Below are positions 15,015 through 24,474 of a DNA stretch of 64,000 nt, piece after piece (position 1 is the stretch's first letter; each line of letters begins with the position of its first letter). The DNA lies in NCBI RefSeq assembly GCF_017357245.1, contig NZ_CP071612.1, forward strand, positions 1,119,001-1,183,000, read 5' to 3'. Made by a program: the position numbers and the translations under genes. The notes beneath the pieces are model-generated. The model worked only from the letters and a program-made list of their open reading frames with translations, searched no databases and was not told the DNA's origin. Source of the DNA: Rhizobium bangladeshense. GTDB lineage: Bacteria; Pseudomonadota; Alphaproteobacteria; Rhizobiales; Rhizobiaceae.

Positions 15015-15754
15015 TCGATGACCGTCACACCCGTATCCCCACGCACGGCATAGACCATGGCCTCGGCGAGGCCGGATTTGCCGATCAGTTCGGTGACCGT
15101 ATCACCGAAAGCCCGCGGCGTCATGTCCGGCCAGGTAGCGGCCTGTTCGGCAAATGTCCGACCCGCCTTCGCAGCATAGGCCCCGATGCCGGTGTCACCT
15201 ACACCGGTTCCAACGAACATCTGCCGGGGAACGATGACCCGGAACCGCAAACCCAGGCCGAGTTCCGCCGACAAGCCATCGGCATATTTTGCAATGAACC
15301 ACTGCGCGCGCTTGGCGCCGGCATAACCTCCCGACAGCGGCGACCCCTGCACGGCGGCTCCGCTGGAGACCAGGACGACGAGCCCGCCCGGCGCCATCGG
15401 CACGGTCAAGGCAGCCTGTACCCAATACAGCGCGGCCTTGACGTCTACATTCCAGTTGGTCGCGAATGCCTCCCAGCCAATCCGGTCGATCCGCTCCATG
15501 GGCGGTTGCGCACCGGCATTCATGATGACGACATCAGGTCGCGTCTGCTCCATGATCCGCCACGCCGCGTCGGCATCAGTTGCATCAGCTGATATGGCGG
15601 TGATGGGCGGTTGCTCAGCCGGTCCCTGCACAGCCGTCGTGTTTCGGGCGACCACGGTGACTTCGGCCGCGCGAGCAACGAATGCCTCGGCGAGCCCACT
15701 CCCCAAGCCCCGGCTCCCGCCGACGACCACAATTCGCTTTCCTTCCAGATCCAT
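15011..15754 (-). CDS. Short-chain dehydrogenase/reductase
   Basis: A 247-residue NAD(P)-dependent oxidoreductase. The nucleotide-binding loop is VVGGSRGLGSGLAEAF near residue 10, the structural NAGA is near residue 75, and the active-site SGGYAGAK supplies the Tyr and Lys near residues 145-150. Length is normal for the classical family. It is the first gene of a two-gene unit with the ECF sigma factor, an arrangement common for ECF41-type factors next to small oxidoreductases. Substrate unknown. Confidence 0.85.
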   Translation of the reverse strand: MDLEGKRIVVVGGSRGLGSGLAEAFVARAAEVTVVARNTTAVQGPAEQPPITAISADATDADAAWRIMEQTRPDVVIMNAGAQPPMERIDRIGWEAFATNWNVDVKAALYWVQAALTVPMAPGGLVVLVSSGAAVQGSPLSGGYAGAKRAQWFIAKYADGLSAELGLGLRFRVIVPRQMFVGTGVGDTGIGAYAAKAGRTFAEQAATWPDMTPRAFGDTVTELIGKSGLAEAMVYAVRGDTGVTVIE

Positions 15755-15928
15755 TTATCAGTCCTCATTCGGGTCGGTTTCGACCGCTCGACGACGGTCG
15801 CGACAACGACGTTTCAAGGAGGTGAAAAGAGTCATCGCCATCTGCGATTTGTGGCAGCCGGCGTCAAAAGCCGGCTGGGTCTTCACGAGCTTTTCGTTTT
15901 CATCGCAGCTTTCGCCACACCGGATGCC

Positions 15929-17431
15929 TCAGGCCGCGGCAAATGGCACAGCGATGAAGGTTTTACTCCCGTCACGTTCGACGAGCAGCAACACCGATTT
16001 GCGGCCGGCCTTGCCGGCTTCGGCGATCGCCGCCTTGACGTCTCGGGCATTGCGCACCGGCCGGTCATTGACCGAGACGATGACGTCGCCCGACTGGATG
16101 CCGGCGGCAGCGGCCGATTTGTCCGGATTGACGCTGGCGACCACCGCGCCGCTGACGGAGCGCGGCAGGTTCAGCTGCTGGCGCACGTCGGGCGTCAGGT
16201 CGGCAAGGCCGATGCCGAGGCTCGGCTGGCCGAAGGCCTGGCCATGCGCTTGCGGGCTTTCGGCCTCGGCTTGCTTCTGGCCGTCCGCATTGGCGCCTAC
16301 GGTGACGTTGAGATCGATCGTCCTGCCGTCGCGCCAGACACCCAGGGCTTCGTTCGTTCCAGGGGAGAGATCGGCAACGAGGCGCGACAGGTCCTTCGGC
16401 GTCTTGACGGTCTCGCCGCCGACCGATGTGACGATATCGCCGGGCTTCAGGCCGGCATTGGCCGCAGGGGTATTGGCGGAAACGGCGGCCACCAGGGCGC
16501 CGCCTGTCTTGTCGAGACCGACGGCATCGGCCACATCCTTCGTGACCGGCTGGATCTGCACGCCGAGATAGCCGTGATCGATCGAGCCGTTCTTCTCGAG
16601 CTTGGCGACGATCGCCTTGGCCTCGTCGGAGGGAATGGCGAAGCCGACGCCGACGCTGCCGCCGTTCGGCGAATAGATGGCGGTGTTGATGCCGACGACC
16701 TTGCCTTCGCGATCGACCAACGGACCGCCCGAGTTGCCGTGGTTGATCGGCGCGTCGATCTGGATGAAATCGTCATAGGGGCCGCTATGCAGGTCGCGGC
16801 CGCGCGCCGAAACGATGCCTGCCGTCACCGTGGTGCCGATGCCGAAGGGGTTGCCGATCGCAAGGATCTGGTCGCCGAGCTTCAGCCTGTCTGAATCGCC
16901 CCAGGCGATGGTCTGCAGCGGCTTGCCAGCCTCGATCTTCAGGACGGCGACGTCGGATTTGGCGTCGGTGCCGATCAACTTGGCCGGCAGTTCGGTGCCG
17001 TCGTCGAGCGTCGCCTTGATGTCGAAAGCGTTGTCGATAACATGGTTGTTGGTGACGATCACGCCGTCCGGACTGATGATGAAGCCGGAGCCGAGCGCCA
17101 TCGCATGCTCCGAACCATGGTGCTGCGGCGCCGGGCGCGGCAACGGGATGCCCTGATCCTCGAAGAACTGGCGGAACTGTTCGTCCATCGGCGATTCCTG
17201 GCCGGCGCTGGCATCGCTTGCTTTCATCGTCGTGGTGATGGTGACGACGGCGGGTTTGTCGGCGTCGACGATCGAGGCGAAGGAGCCGCTCGCGGCGAGA
17301 ATTCCGCCTGTATCCGAAGGTGCGGCAAAGGCGTTGGAGGAATTCACGGCGAAGGGGAGGCTGGCGGCGCCGGCGATGGCGGCGGCCCCGACGAGCGCTG
17401 CGGCGTAATGTTTGCGGTGGATGCGTGACAT
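15929..17431 (-). CDS. degP: Periplasmic serine protease, DegP/HtrA (Do) family
   Basis: A 500-residue protease-chaperone acting on misfolded envelope proteins. I start at ATG 17431, which has AAGGGA upstream and opens a signal peptide of about 37 residues (HYAAALVGAAAIAGAASLPF). The catalytic triad is visible: His in VTNNHVIDNAFDIKA, Asp in TDAKSDVAVLKIEAG, Ser in INHGNSGGPLVDREG. Two PDZ domains follow at about residues 285-375 (GYLGVQIQPVTKDVADAVGL, GLKPGDIVTSVGGE) and 400-490 (GIQSGDVIVSVNDR). Length and layout match DegP-like enzymes. The long 553-base upstream gap leaves room for its own stress-responsive promoter. Confidence 0.9.
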   Translation of the reverse strand: MSRIHRKHYAAALVGAAAIAGAASLPFAVNSSNAFAAPSDTGGILAASGSFASIVDADKPAVVTITTTMKASDASAGQESPMDEQFRQFFEDQGIPLPRPAPQHHGSEHAMALGSGFIISPDGVIVTNNHVIDNAFDIKATLDDGTELPAKLIGTDAKSDVAVLKIEAGKPLQTIAWGDSDRLKLGDQILAIGNPFGIGTTVTAGIVSARGRDLHSGPYDDFIQIDAPINHGNSGGPLVDREGKVVGINTAIYSPNGGSVGVGFAIPSDEAKAIVAKLEKNGSIDHGYLGVQIQPVTKDVADAVGLDKTGGALVAAVSANTPAANAGLKPGDIVTSVGGETVKTPKDLSRLVADLSPGTNEALGVWRDGRTIDLNVTVGANADGQKQAEAESPQAHGQAFGQPSLGIGLADLTPDVRQQLNLPRSVSGAVVASVNPDKSAAAAGIQSGDVIVSVNDRPVRNARDVKAAIAEAGKAGRKSVLLLVERDGSKTFIAVPFAAA

Positions 17432-17984
17432 GGCGATGGTCCCTTGCGAGAGCGTTGGCTTTGATGGCGTCGTGGTTCCGTGTCTCGGACCTGGCGTCGG
17501 GAGAGGGGGGCACAATTCCCCCATTCGCCTGGCGCGGGTCGTCGGGGATCCGACGAGCGGGGAGAGGAAGAAGAATTCGCGCTGGCATTAATATGACCAG
17601 GCCAAACGGCTTTACAAATTAAACATTGATCATGTTTATGTTGCCGATGTTTAAGAAATTACATGTATTTAATCTTTCCTTCCAAGGCTTCGCGCGGGCC
17701 GCTGCTCCCGGCGATCGCCTGGGCCTTTCGCCGGGTAGAGGCCGTCTCAGGATTGATGCGCTTTTTCAGGGCACTACGCCGATCCCAAGGCCGCTTGAGC
17801 TCGTATCGCAAAGCAGGTGATTCCGCTGCATCGGTGGAAGCGTATCTGAGGAACCTGTTGCGAATATAGAAGTTAGTAGACTCTAAGTTACTTCTTCTTC
17901 AGGAAGTAATAACTGGGGAATCGGCTGCAGGTGAATCTCGTCGGCGAAGAATTCGGTGCAGCGGGGAGGAAAGCCGAGCGCGGA
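17432..17984. other. Intergenic region between degP-like and LacI-type genes
   Basis: Holds the divergent promoters. Bases 17590-17690 are markedly AT-rich compared with the flanks (aaattaaacattgatcatg). An imperfect palindrome, AGTTACTTC (17886-17894) with GAAGTAAT (17903-17910) and a trailing AACT, lies 71 bases before the LacI-type start and could be its own operator. No gene is supported in it. Confidence 0.4.
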
Positions 17985-18980
17985 ATGCAGGTGAAGCTGA
18001 GCGATGTGGCGAGGAAGGTGGGCGTCAGCCCGATCACCATTTCGCGTGCGTTGCGCAATCCCGAAATCGTCTCGGAGGATCTGCGGGAAGAAATCCTGCG
18101 CACGGTCGAGGAGATGGGTTATATCCCCAATCTTGCCGCCCGGGCGCTGGCCGGCCGCCATAACGGCATCGTCGGCGTCATCACCCCCGCCTTGCACCAA
18201 TATGGCTTCGCCGGCCTAATGATCGGTATCGAGGATCGCTTCCGCGGCACGGAGTTCACCGTGCAATATTCCAGCACGCTGCACCATGCCGAGGGCGAAG
18301 CCGGCCTGCTGAAATCCATCCTGACCCAGAAGCCGGCCGGCGTCATCATCGCCGGCGCCGAATCCTATCGCGACCTTCTGCCGCTGATGGCGAGCGCCCC
18401 CTGTCCCATCGCCCATATCACCGATCTCAGCCAGGAGCCGCAAAGGCTGGTCGTCGGCCTCGATCATTATACGGCCGGCGCCGAGCCCACCCGCTTCCTG
18501 TTGTCGAGGGGCTATAACAGGATCGCCTTCATCGGCCGCGGCGCCGACGTCCGCTCGCGCCGGCGCATCGAGGGTTATGAGGCTGTGATGCGGGAAGCCG
18601 GCCTTTTCCTGGAGGATCTCATCATCGGCGGGGATGCGCCGAGCCGCATCGGCCTCGGCAGGGAGTTGTTCTCCCGCCTGCTCGAGCGCGTGCCCGATGT
18701 CGATGCCGTCTTTGCCCAGAGCGACGAACTGGCCTTCGGCGTCCTCATCGAATGCAAGGCGCGCGGCATCCGCGTGCCGGAGGATGTCGGCATCTGCGGC
18801 TTCAACGACCTGGAATTTTCGCCCTTCCTCGAGCCGTCGCTAACGACGGTGCACATAGCGCGCCAGGACATCGGCCACCGCGTCGCCGACATGCTGCTGC
18901 ACGCCATCCACGACGAGCCGCTCGAGGAAGACAGGGTCGACTGCGGCTTCTCGATCGTCCCGCGCGGCTCGACGCGGTAG
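17985..18980 (+). CDS. LacI family transcriptional regulator (GntR-type)
   Basis: A 331-residue repressor. The helix-turn-helix is residues 3-22 (VKLSDVARKVGVSPITISRA), followed by the hinge PNLAARALAGRHNGIVGVIT. The ligand domain is a periplasmic-binding-protein fold (DAVFAQSDELAFGVLIECKA, GICGFNDLEFSPFLEPSLTT). This type usually senses gluconate or related sugar acids. ATG 17985 is preferred because the domain begins there; the frame is open to GTG 17931. No sugar-utilisation gene is next to it, so its target is probably distant. Confidence 0.8.
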   Translation: MQVKLSDVARKVGVSPITISRALRNPEIVSEDLREEILRTVEEMGYIPNLAARALAGRHNGIVGVITPALHQYGFAGLMIGIEDRFRGTEFTVQYSSTLHHAEGEAGLLKSILTQKPAGVIIAGAESYRDLLPLMASAPCPIAHITDLSQEPQRLVVGLDHYTAGAEPTRFLLSRGYNRIAFIGRGADVRSRRRIEGYEAVMREAGLFLEDLIIGGDAPSRIGLGRELFSRLLERVPDVDAVFAQSDELAFGVLIECKARGIRVPEDVGICGFNDLEFSPFLEPSLTTVHIARQDIGHRVADMLLHAIHDEPLEEDRVDCGFSIVPRGSTR

Positions 18981-19076
18981 TCGGGCATCGAAGTGGAGCT
19001 GAGTCTTGCTGAGCCCCGACCGGGCACGGTAGGATTGTTCCGTATTGGAACCGGATGGCAACCACTGTGCTGAAAA

Positions 19077-19997
19077 ATGGATAAGGCGGGACTATCTCTT
19101 GACAGGATGCGCACCTTTGTCCGCGTCGCCGAGCGCGGCAACCTGTCGATGGTCGCAAAGGAGCTGGGCGTCGGCCAATCCAGCGTGACGCGGCACCTCA
19201 ACGAACTTGAGGAGGCTGTCGGCGTGCCGCTTCTCAGCCGCACGACGCGTCGCGTCACCCTCACGGACGAAGGTAGTCGCTATTATACCAACTGCCTTCA
19301 GATATTGCGCCTGGTCGAACAGGCTGCTGAAGAAGCCAGAGACGCCCGTGACGCCCCAGCCGGCGCTGTTCGGCTCTCCTGCACGGCAGCGCTTGGCGTG
19401 ATGCATATCACGCGGATGATCTTCGACTTCCAGGACAAGCATCCTGACATCCGCGTCGACCTCAACCTGACGGACCAGCGCATCGACCTGGTCCGCGAAG
19501 GCGTCGACGTAGCGCTCCGTCTCGGGCCTCTGGCCGACAGCGCAATGAAACTTCACGCGCTTGGAGAAAGCCAGCGGCTGCTGGTCGGCGCTCCGGCTTA
19601 TTTGTCCGCCCGGGGACGGCCGGAGCGGCCGGCCGATCTGTCGCGATACGAAACTGTCGTGATGTCCAACGTGGCAGGCAGCGACAAGCTCCTTCTTTCC
19701 TCTCCCGATGGTACAAGCCTGATGATCCCTGTCCGTGGCCGGCTGCGCGTCGACCACGGGCTTGCGGCGCGCGAGGCTCTTGCCGCCGGGCGCGGCATTG
19801 GTCCTACCCATCTCTGGCTGGTTCACGATCTTCTGGAGGACGGCCGGCTCGAGGTCGTGCTCGGAGATTACCGGCCTTCGCCGGTGCCGCTGAGCTTGTT
19901 GATCGCTCCGGAACGTGCCGCCATTGCCCGCGTTCGGCTGCTCGTCGACTTTCTTGCCGCTGAGGTTGCCAGGCTGCCGGGGATCCGGCGGTCGTAG
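19077..19997 (+). CDS. LysR family transcriptional regulator
   Basis: A 306-residue regulator with the winged helix at residues 7-66 (LDRMRTFVRVAERGNLSMVA, VGVPLLSRTTRRVTLTDEG). The effector domain starts near residue 90 (VRLSCTAALGVMHITRMIFD) and contains DLVREGVDVALRLGPL, the strand pattern of CrgA-like members. Only 96 bases separate it from the LacI-type gene upstream on the same strand. Its downstream neighbour is on the opposite strand beyond a repeat element, so no target is evident. Confidence 0.8.
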   Translation: MDKAGLSLDRMRTFVRVAERGNLSMVAKELGVGQSSVTRHLNELEEAVGVPLLSRTTRRVTLTDEGSRYYTNCLQILRLVEQAAEEARDARDAPAGAVRLSCTAALGVMHITRMIFDFQDKHPDIRVDLNLTDQRIDLVREGVDVALRLGPLADSAMKLHALGESQRLLVGAPAYLSARGRPERPADLSRYETVVMSNVAGSDKLLLSSPDGTSLMIPVRGRLRVDHGLAAREALAAGRGIGPTHLWLVHDLLEDGRLEVVLGDYRPSPVPLSLLIAPERAAIARVRLLVDFLAAEVARLPGIRRS

Positions 19998-20001
19998 GTC
20001 T

Positions 20002-20274
20002 TAGAGCCTTTCCGGGTTAGATTGAAGCATTCTGCCGGAGCAGGTTTTCGTCAGGGCAAAGGCGATTGGCGAAGGGCATACCCCAAGGTACGTGCGAGCC
20101 GATCGCCTTTGATCCTGGCGGAAACATGCCCGGCCCTCCGGGTTGGCTGAAACGGGCCGGCTGATCGACCGGCCGGCTTGGCCGTAGAGCTGGGCTACGG
20201 CGCGCGCCGGCCGGTCGACCATCCGACTCCGTTTGAGCCAACAGAATGCTTCAATCTAACCCGGAAAGGCTCTA
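20002..20274. mobile_element. MITE-like element with perfect 33-bp terminal inverted repeats
   Basis: Bases 20002-20034 are the exact reverse complement of 20242-20274 and enclose 207 bases without a credible ORF. The core has nested complementary arms, such as AAAGGCGAT near 20056 and ATCGCCTTT near 20102, and a GC-rich palindromic block near 20150-20220. Both ends begin or end with TA, as in mariner/IS630-type elements that duplicate a TA target. No transposase is present, so it would be non-autonomous. It lies between the convergent LysR and NmrA-like genes and may terminate both. It resembles rhizobial intergenic mosaic elements. Confidence 0.75.
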
Positions 20275-20326
20275 GGGCAAGCAATCGGTTGTCGAAGACC
20301 GGAGCATACTTTGCGAGACATGTGCT

Positions 20327-21280
20327 TCAGCCGCCGAAAGACCGCTTGTCGCCGCGCCATCCCGTCGTCCGCAGAAACTGCTCCCAGTTGAGCGCCTCGG
20401 GATTCAGCCGGCGGCTCCATTGGAGATCGTGTTCCTTGCCGAAATAGCCATACTCGACCGCATATTCGACCATGCCGAGAATCTCTCGAACGAGAAGTTC
20501 GTTGGCGGCAAACTCCGGAAAATAATGCAGCAGCCCATCCCTGGTGAAAGCATTTCGATACACGGCCTTGCGGCCGGTCACGCTTTGGAAGGTCTCGACC
20601 ATCTCCCGCGGGGAAATGATATCGCCGACGATCGGTAGCGTTTTGCCGTCGTAACGCTCGGGGTTTGAAAAGATCTCGAGGACAACGGGCCCGGTCGCCG
20701 TCAGCGGATCGACAAAAGGCGCTGCGAAATCCTCAGGAAGATAAATCGGCAGGAGCAGGGTGTCGCCTTCCATGCGCGGCACATAATATTCGAGAAGGTT
20801 GGTGTAGAAGAATGCCAGCATGACGAAGGAATGAAAAATCGGCAGGCTGCGAATGTGGTCTGCAACGAGCGCCTTGTCGGTAAAATGCGGCGCATATTTC
20901 GTCCCACCGGCGATCCTGTCGACATTCTCCAGCGTGCTGAAAACGATATGACCGACGCCGGCCTCAACGGCCGCATCCGCGAGCTGTCGGCCAAGGGGAG
21001 CCTCGATAGTCGCCGGCGGGGCGATCGGCGGCGTCATCAGAAATGCGCCATCCGCGCCCTTGAATGCAGCAACGAGCTCCTTCTGATGGCCGAGTTCGAG
21101 AGGCACGATGGCGATTTCGGCCCCGAGTTCCTCCAGGCGTAAGGCTTCGTGCGAATCCTTTCTCCGAGTAAAAGCGCGGACGCGGAAACGTTGGCTCTCA
21201 AGAAGTGTCGCGACGACGCTGCGCCCCTGTTTGCTCGTTGCACCAGTGACCGCGATCAGTGGCTTGTTGTCTGTAGACAT
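20327..21280 (-). CDS. NmrA-like NAD(P)-binding protein
   Basis: A 317-residue Rossmann-fold protein of the atypical short-chain dehydrogenase group. The dinucleotide loop is VTGATSKQGRSVVATLL at residues 11-27; HIVFSTLENVDRIAGG and AFFYTNLLEYYVP match NmrA/HSCARG-type proteins, which bind NADP and may act as redox sensors rather than enzymes. The classical YxxxK pair is absent. No partner gene is adjacent. The 296 bases beyond its start, before the penicillin-binding protein, show no gene. Confidence 0.8.
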   Translation of the reverse strand: MSTDNKPLIAVTGATSKQGRSVVATLLESQRFRVRAFTRRKDSHEALRLEELGAEIAIVPLELGHQKELVAAFKGADGAFLMTPPIAPPATIEAPLGRQLADAAVEAGVGHIVFSTLENVDRIAGGTKYAPHFTDKALVADHIRSLPIFHSFVMLAFFYTNLLEYYVPRMEGDTLLLPIYLPEDFAAPFVDPLTATGPVVLEIFSNPERYDGKTLPIVGDIISPREMVETFQSVTGRKAVYRNAFTRDGLLHYFPEFAANELLVREILGMVEYAVEYGYFGKEHDLQWSRRLNPEALNWEQFLRTTGWRGDKRSFGG

Positions 21281-21576
21281 AGCTTTCCCTTCCTGTCGTT
21301 CCCCGCTGGTAGGGGCATTTAAAAAAGGCTGAGACTTAGGGTCCTTACCCCACAGCCCGACCTTGACGCGGTACTCTATCGAAAGAGAAATTATTGATGA
21401 ATATCGCCTGAACGCATATGATAATGCCGTTTTAAGGATAAATCGGCCGGGTCAGGTGCTGATGGAGTCGGTGTTTATCTCGTTGCGGCGGTCTGTCGGA
21501 GAGAGTGTCCGGCGATCCCGCTTGTCGCCGATGAAACACCGGGCGTGAGGCAAGATCCGGTCGCTGCGGGATCACA

Positions 21577-23865
21577 TCACTTTTCGCAAAGGCGTCGGCC
21601 GCCGGAGTATGGCTGGTAGGTACAGTCGGACGGCCTGAAGGAGCGGTAGCTGCGCGAGCAGGCGGTGATGTTGCAGGACTGCGGAGCGCCCTGGCCATCG
21701 ATGTCTGCATCGGTCGACCGCACTCCGTTCAGCGCCGGTTCGGTGGTCGCCGCGCGCATGAAGTCCCGCCAGATGTGCGCTGGCAGGTCGCCGCCCGTCA
21801 CCCCCTTCATCGGCGTGTCGTCATCATTGCCAACCCAGACACCGACGACGAGCGATTCCGTGAAGCCGACGAACCAGGCATCACGATTGTCCTGGCTGGT
21901 GCCGGTCTTGCCGGCCGCAAATGTGCCGGGGTCGGCTCCACGTCCCGTGCCGCGTTCGACCACCAGCTGCAGGAGCCCGAGGAGATCGGACTGGTAGGGC
22001 GAAAGATCGACATCCGGCTTTGATTGTGCGCCAACTCGAAAGGCCTTGGGCTGCCCTGCCGCTTGAAAGTCGATGATGCCCCAGGGTTTGACAGGCGCCC
22101 TGCCGAGTTGGACGGACGCATAGGCGCTGGTGAGGTCAAGCAGATTCACTTCGGACGTGCCGAGCGCCAAAGACGGAGTATCGGCCAGCGGCGCATCGAT
22201 GCCGAGTTCGCGCGCTGCGGCAATCACATTGCCCAGACCGACCTCTTCGGCAAGCGCTACTGACGCGGCATTGAGCGATCGCGCGAACGCCTCGGCAAGC
22301 GTTACCCACCCGCGATAGCTGCCACCGGAATTTTCCGGCGACCAGCCATTGATGTCGATTGGCGCGTCCAGAACCTGGTCAGACAGTGTGAGCCCGGCCT
22401 TCAACGCTGCGTAGTAGACGAATAGTTTGAAGGTGGAACCCGGCTGGCGCATCGCAGTCACGGCGCGGTTGAACTGGCTCGCCTTGTAGTCGCGCCCGCC
22501 GACCATCGCAACGACGGCGCCGTCCGGCGTCATCGCAACCAAGGCCGCCTGCGATGCTCCGACCGCCTTTCCCTCACTGTCCAAGGCTCTTTTTACGACC
22601 CGTTCGGCGATCTGCTGCAACTGCGGCACCAGCGTGGTGCGCACGGTGGTCGAACCTGGCGATGAGCCGGCGATTTCGCTTGCCTGCGGCGAAATCCAGT
22701 CGGCAAACCAGCTTCCGGAGCGCGGCGTCGGCGTCGTCGGGTGCAGGCTGGTAAAGCTCGTCTTGGCCTCCGCCGCCTGTGGCGCGGTGATCTTGCCATT
22801 GGCCGCCATCGCGTCGAGAACGACCATGGTGCGCTGCCTGGCGCCTTCGAAATTGTCGATGGGATTCCATTGGCTCGGCGCCCGCAGCAATCCTGCCAGC
22901 ATTGCCGACTCCGGCAGGTTGAGGGCGCCGATGTCCTTGTTGAAATAGATCCGCGCGGCGGCAGGCATGCCGGTGGCGCCGGCGCCAAGATAGACGCTGT
23001 TGAGATAGCGCGTCAGGATTTCCTGCTTGCCGAGCTTCCACTCCAGCCAGAATGCAATGACGACTTCCTGTATCTTTCGTTTTATGGTTCGGTCGCTGTC
23101 TAAATATTGCAGCTTGATGAGTTGCTGGGTGATCGTGCTGCCACCCTCCACCACGGAGCCAGCCTGCAAATTCCGCAGAAGCGCCCTCCCGATGCCCCTG
23201 GGGTCGACGCCGAAATGATCCATGAACCGGCGATCCTCGATCGACAGCACGGCATCGATCAAATGGGGTGGAAACTGGTCGTATCGGGCATATGGCCCCT
23301 GATAAGGTCCCTGTCTCACCAGCGGCGCACCGTCGGCGGTTTCCAGCACCACGACCGGCTTCAACGTTCCATCGCGGATTTCGCTCCAGGGCACGTCTTT
23401 CAGTGCCCATACCAGCACGCATCCTACGAGGAGGCAGACAAGCAGAGCCGCACCGATCGGGAATTTCCGCCAGCCCGCCAGAAAGCGGCGCCAGCGATGT
23501 TCACGCGGATTGCCACGCCAGTCGCCAACACCGCGCCCGGCCTTGGCGAGGGCGCTCTTGATCCACCCGGCTGGAGCTGACGTGGTCTCCAGCCGCATTG
23601 ACCTGCTTAGCGTTGTTTTCAAAAACGAAGCGGACGCCTTGGTCTTCGCAGAACTTTCCTCCAAATCCTGGCGCAGGGCACGCCACAGATCGCCCGCGGC
23701 CCGTCGAGTTTGATCAAAGGATCCGCGGGGCGGCTGCGGCTCGTCGAGATGGGCGGGGCCTGGAGACGCCGAGACGGTCGCTTGCGCTGCCGAATCTTGT
23801 ATCTGATCGTGGCCCGCGCTCGAGCTGCTAACGCTTTCACCTGAGGATTCGGGAGAATTGGGCAT
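21577..23865 (-). CDS. Bifunctional penicillin-binding protein with Cys-rich C-terminal tail
   Basis: A 762-residue class A PBP that polymerises and crosslinks peptidoglycan. Residues 1-125 are a long cytoplasmic Ser/Ala-rich N-terminus, and residues 138-158 a membrane helix (IGAALLVCLLVGCVLVWALK). The glycosyltransferase 51 motifs are IEDRRFMDHFGVD, GGSTITQQLIKLQYL and RKIQEVVIAFWLEWKLG. The transpeptidase motifs are QPGSTFKLF (Ser-x-x-Lys), RSLNAAS and AGKTGTSQDN. The last 40 residues, CNITACSRSYRSFRPSDC then TYQPYSGGRRLCEK, have four Cys and resemble the BA14K/lectin-like motif of Brucella and rhizobia, an uncommon fusion. It is a single gene with a long leader region. Confidence 0.88.
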   Translation of the reverse strand: MPNSPESSGESVSSSSAGHDQIQDSAAQATVSASPGPAHLDEPQPPRGSFDQTRRAAGDLWRALRQDLEESSAKTKASASFLKTTLSRSMRLETTSAPAGWIKSALAKAGRGVGDWRGNPREHRWRRFLAGWRKFPIGAALLVCLLVGCVLVWALKDVPWSEIRDGTLKPVVVLETADGAPLVRQGPYQGPYARYDQFPPHLIDAVLSIEDRRFMDHFGVDPRGIGRALLRNLQAGSVVEGGSTITQQLIKLQYLDSDRTIKRKIQEVVIAFWLEWKLGKQEILTRYLNSVYLGAGATGMPAAARIYFNKDIGALNLPESAMLAGLLRAPSQWNPIDNFEGARQRTMVVLDAMAANGKITAPQAAEAKTSFTSLHPTTPTPRSGSWFADWISPQASEIAGSSPGSTTVRTTLVPQLQQIAERVVKRALDSEGKAVGASQAALVAMTPDGAVVAMVGGRDYKASQFNRAVTAMRQPGSTFKLFVYYAALKAGLTLSDQVLDAPIDINGWSPENSGGSYRGWVTLAEAFARSLNAASVALAEEVGLGNVIAAARELGIDAPLADTPSLALGTSEVNLLDLTSAYASVQLGRAPVKPWGIIDFQAAGQPKAFRVGAQSKPDVDLSPYQSDLLGLLQLVVERGTGRGADPGTFAAGKTGTSQDNRDAWFVGFTESLVVGVWVGNDDDTPMKGVTGGDLPAHIWRDFMRAATTEPALNGVRSTDADIDGQGAPQSCNITACSRSYRSFRPSDCTYQPYSGGRRLCEK

Positions 23866-23996
23866 CGGTTACCGCTAAAAAGGCCAACGCAGCAGGACCC
23901 TTATAGCTGGGTGATGCTGCGTGTTCCACCGCAAAAGGCCGCAACCGCTGCGCACCACCCGGATCCGGGCGTCGAAAACTCGAAGCCGAGCTGCGA

Positions 23997-24449
23997 TTAA
24001 CGACCCCTGGCCTCAATGCGAAACTGTTGGGGGTTCAAAGGTCGACCGTCGCCGGCTACAAGCTCCAGCTTCTGCAAGGGTTGTCCGTGCAGACTGTCGA
24101 CTATGTCGTAGTCCAGTTCCCCGGGGGCAAAGCAATGCTCCTCTCCCCATTGCCAGAGCGCGACAAGGATCACGCACAGCTGACGCCCTTTTGGCGTCAG
24201 CAGATAGAGACGACTTAGTGCGGAATCAGGGTCCGGCTCGACCGTGAGTATGCCCTCTTCTACGAGCTTCCGCAGGCGAACCGACAAAATGTTCTTCGCG
24301 AGTCCCAGACTCTTTTGAAACTCGGAAAATCGCCGACGCCCCTTGAAGGCCTCGCGAACGATGAGGAGGGACCACCAATCACCGACGGCCTGGAGAGAAC
24401 GCGCGATTCCGCACTGGGCACCCCCCATGTCAGTTCGCTTGCCCTTCAA
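23997..24449 (-). CDS. HxlR family transcriptional regulator
   Basis: A 150-residue winged-helix regulator. CGIARSLQAVGDWWSLLIVR and RRRFSEFQKSLGLAKNILSV are the HxlR core, and TPKGRQLCVILVALWQWGEE the dimer helix. The frame starts at TTG 24449; ATG 24428 is possible and removes seven residues. It is divergent from the gene at 24562, and the 112-base gap has two copies of a 17-bp near-palindrome that should be its operator. By family habit it represses itself and the divergent gene and is relieved by an electrophile or quinone, but the signal is unknown here. Confidence 0.85.
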   Translation of the reverse strand: MKGKRTDMGGAQCGIARSLQAVGDWWSLLIVREAFKGRRRFSEFQKSLGLAKNILSVRLRKLVEEGILTVEPDPDSALSRLYLLTPKGRQLCVILVALWQWGEEHCFAPGELDYDIVDSLHGQPLQKLELVAGDGRPLNPQQFRIEARGR

Positions 24450-24474
24450 GTTCCACCGCCTTTCTCTGAATTAT

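Noticed and set aside
15611..16894. 427-codon plus-strand ORF across the degP-like gene
   Set aside because: Shadow of the protease on the opposite strand, caused by high GC and codon bias; it has no domain features.
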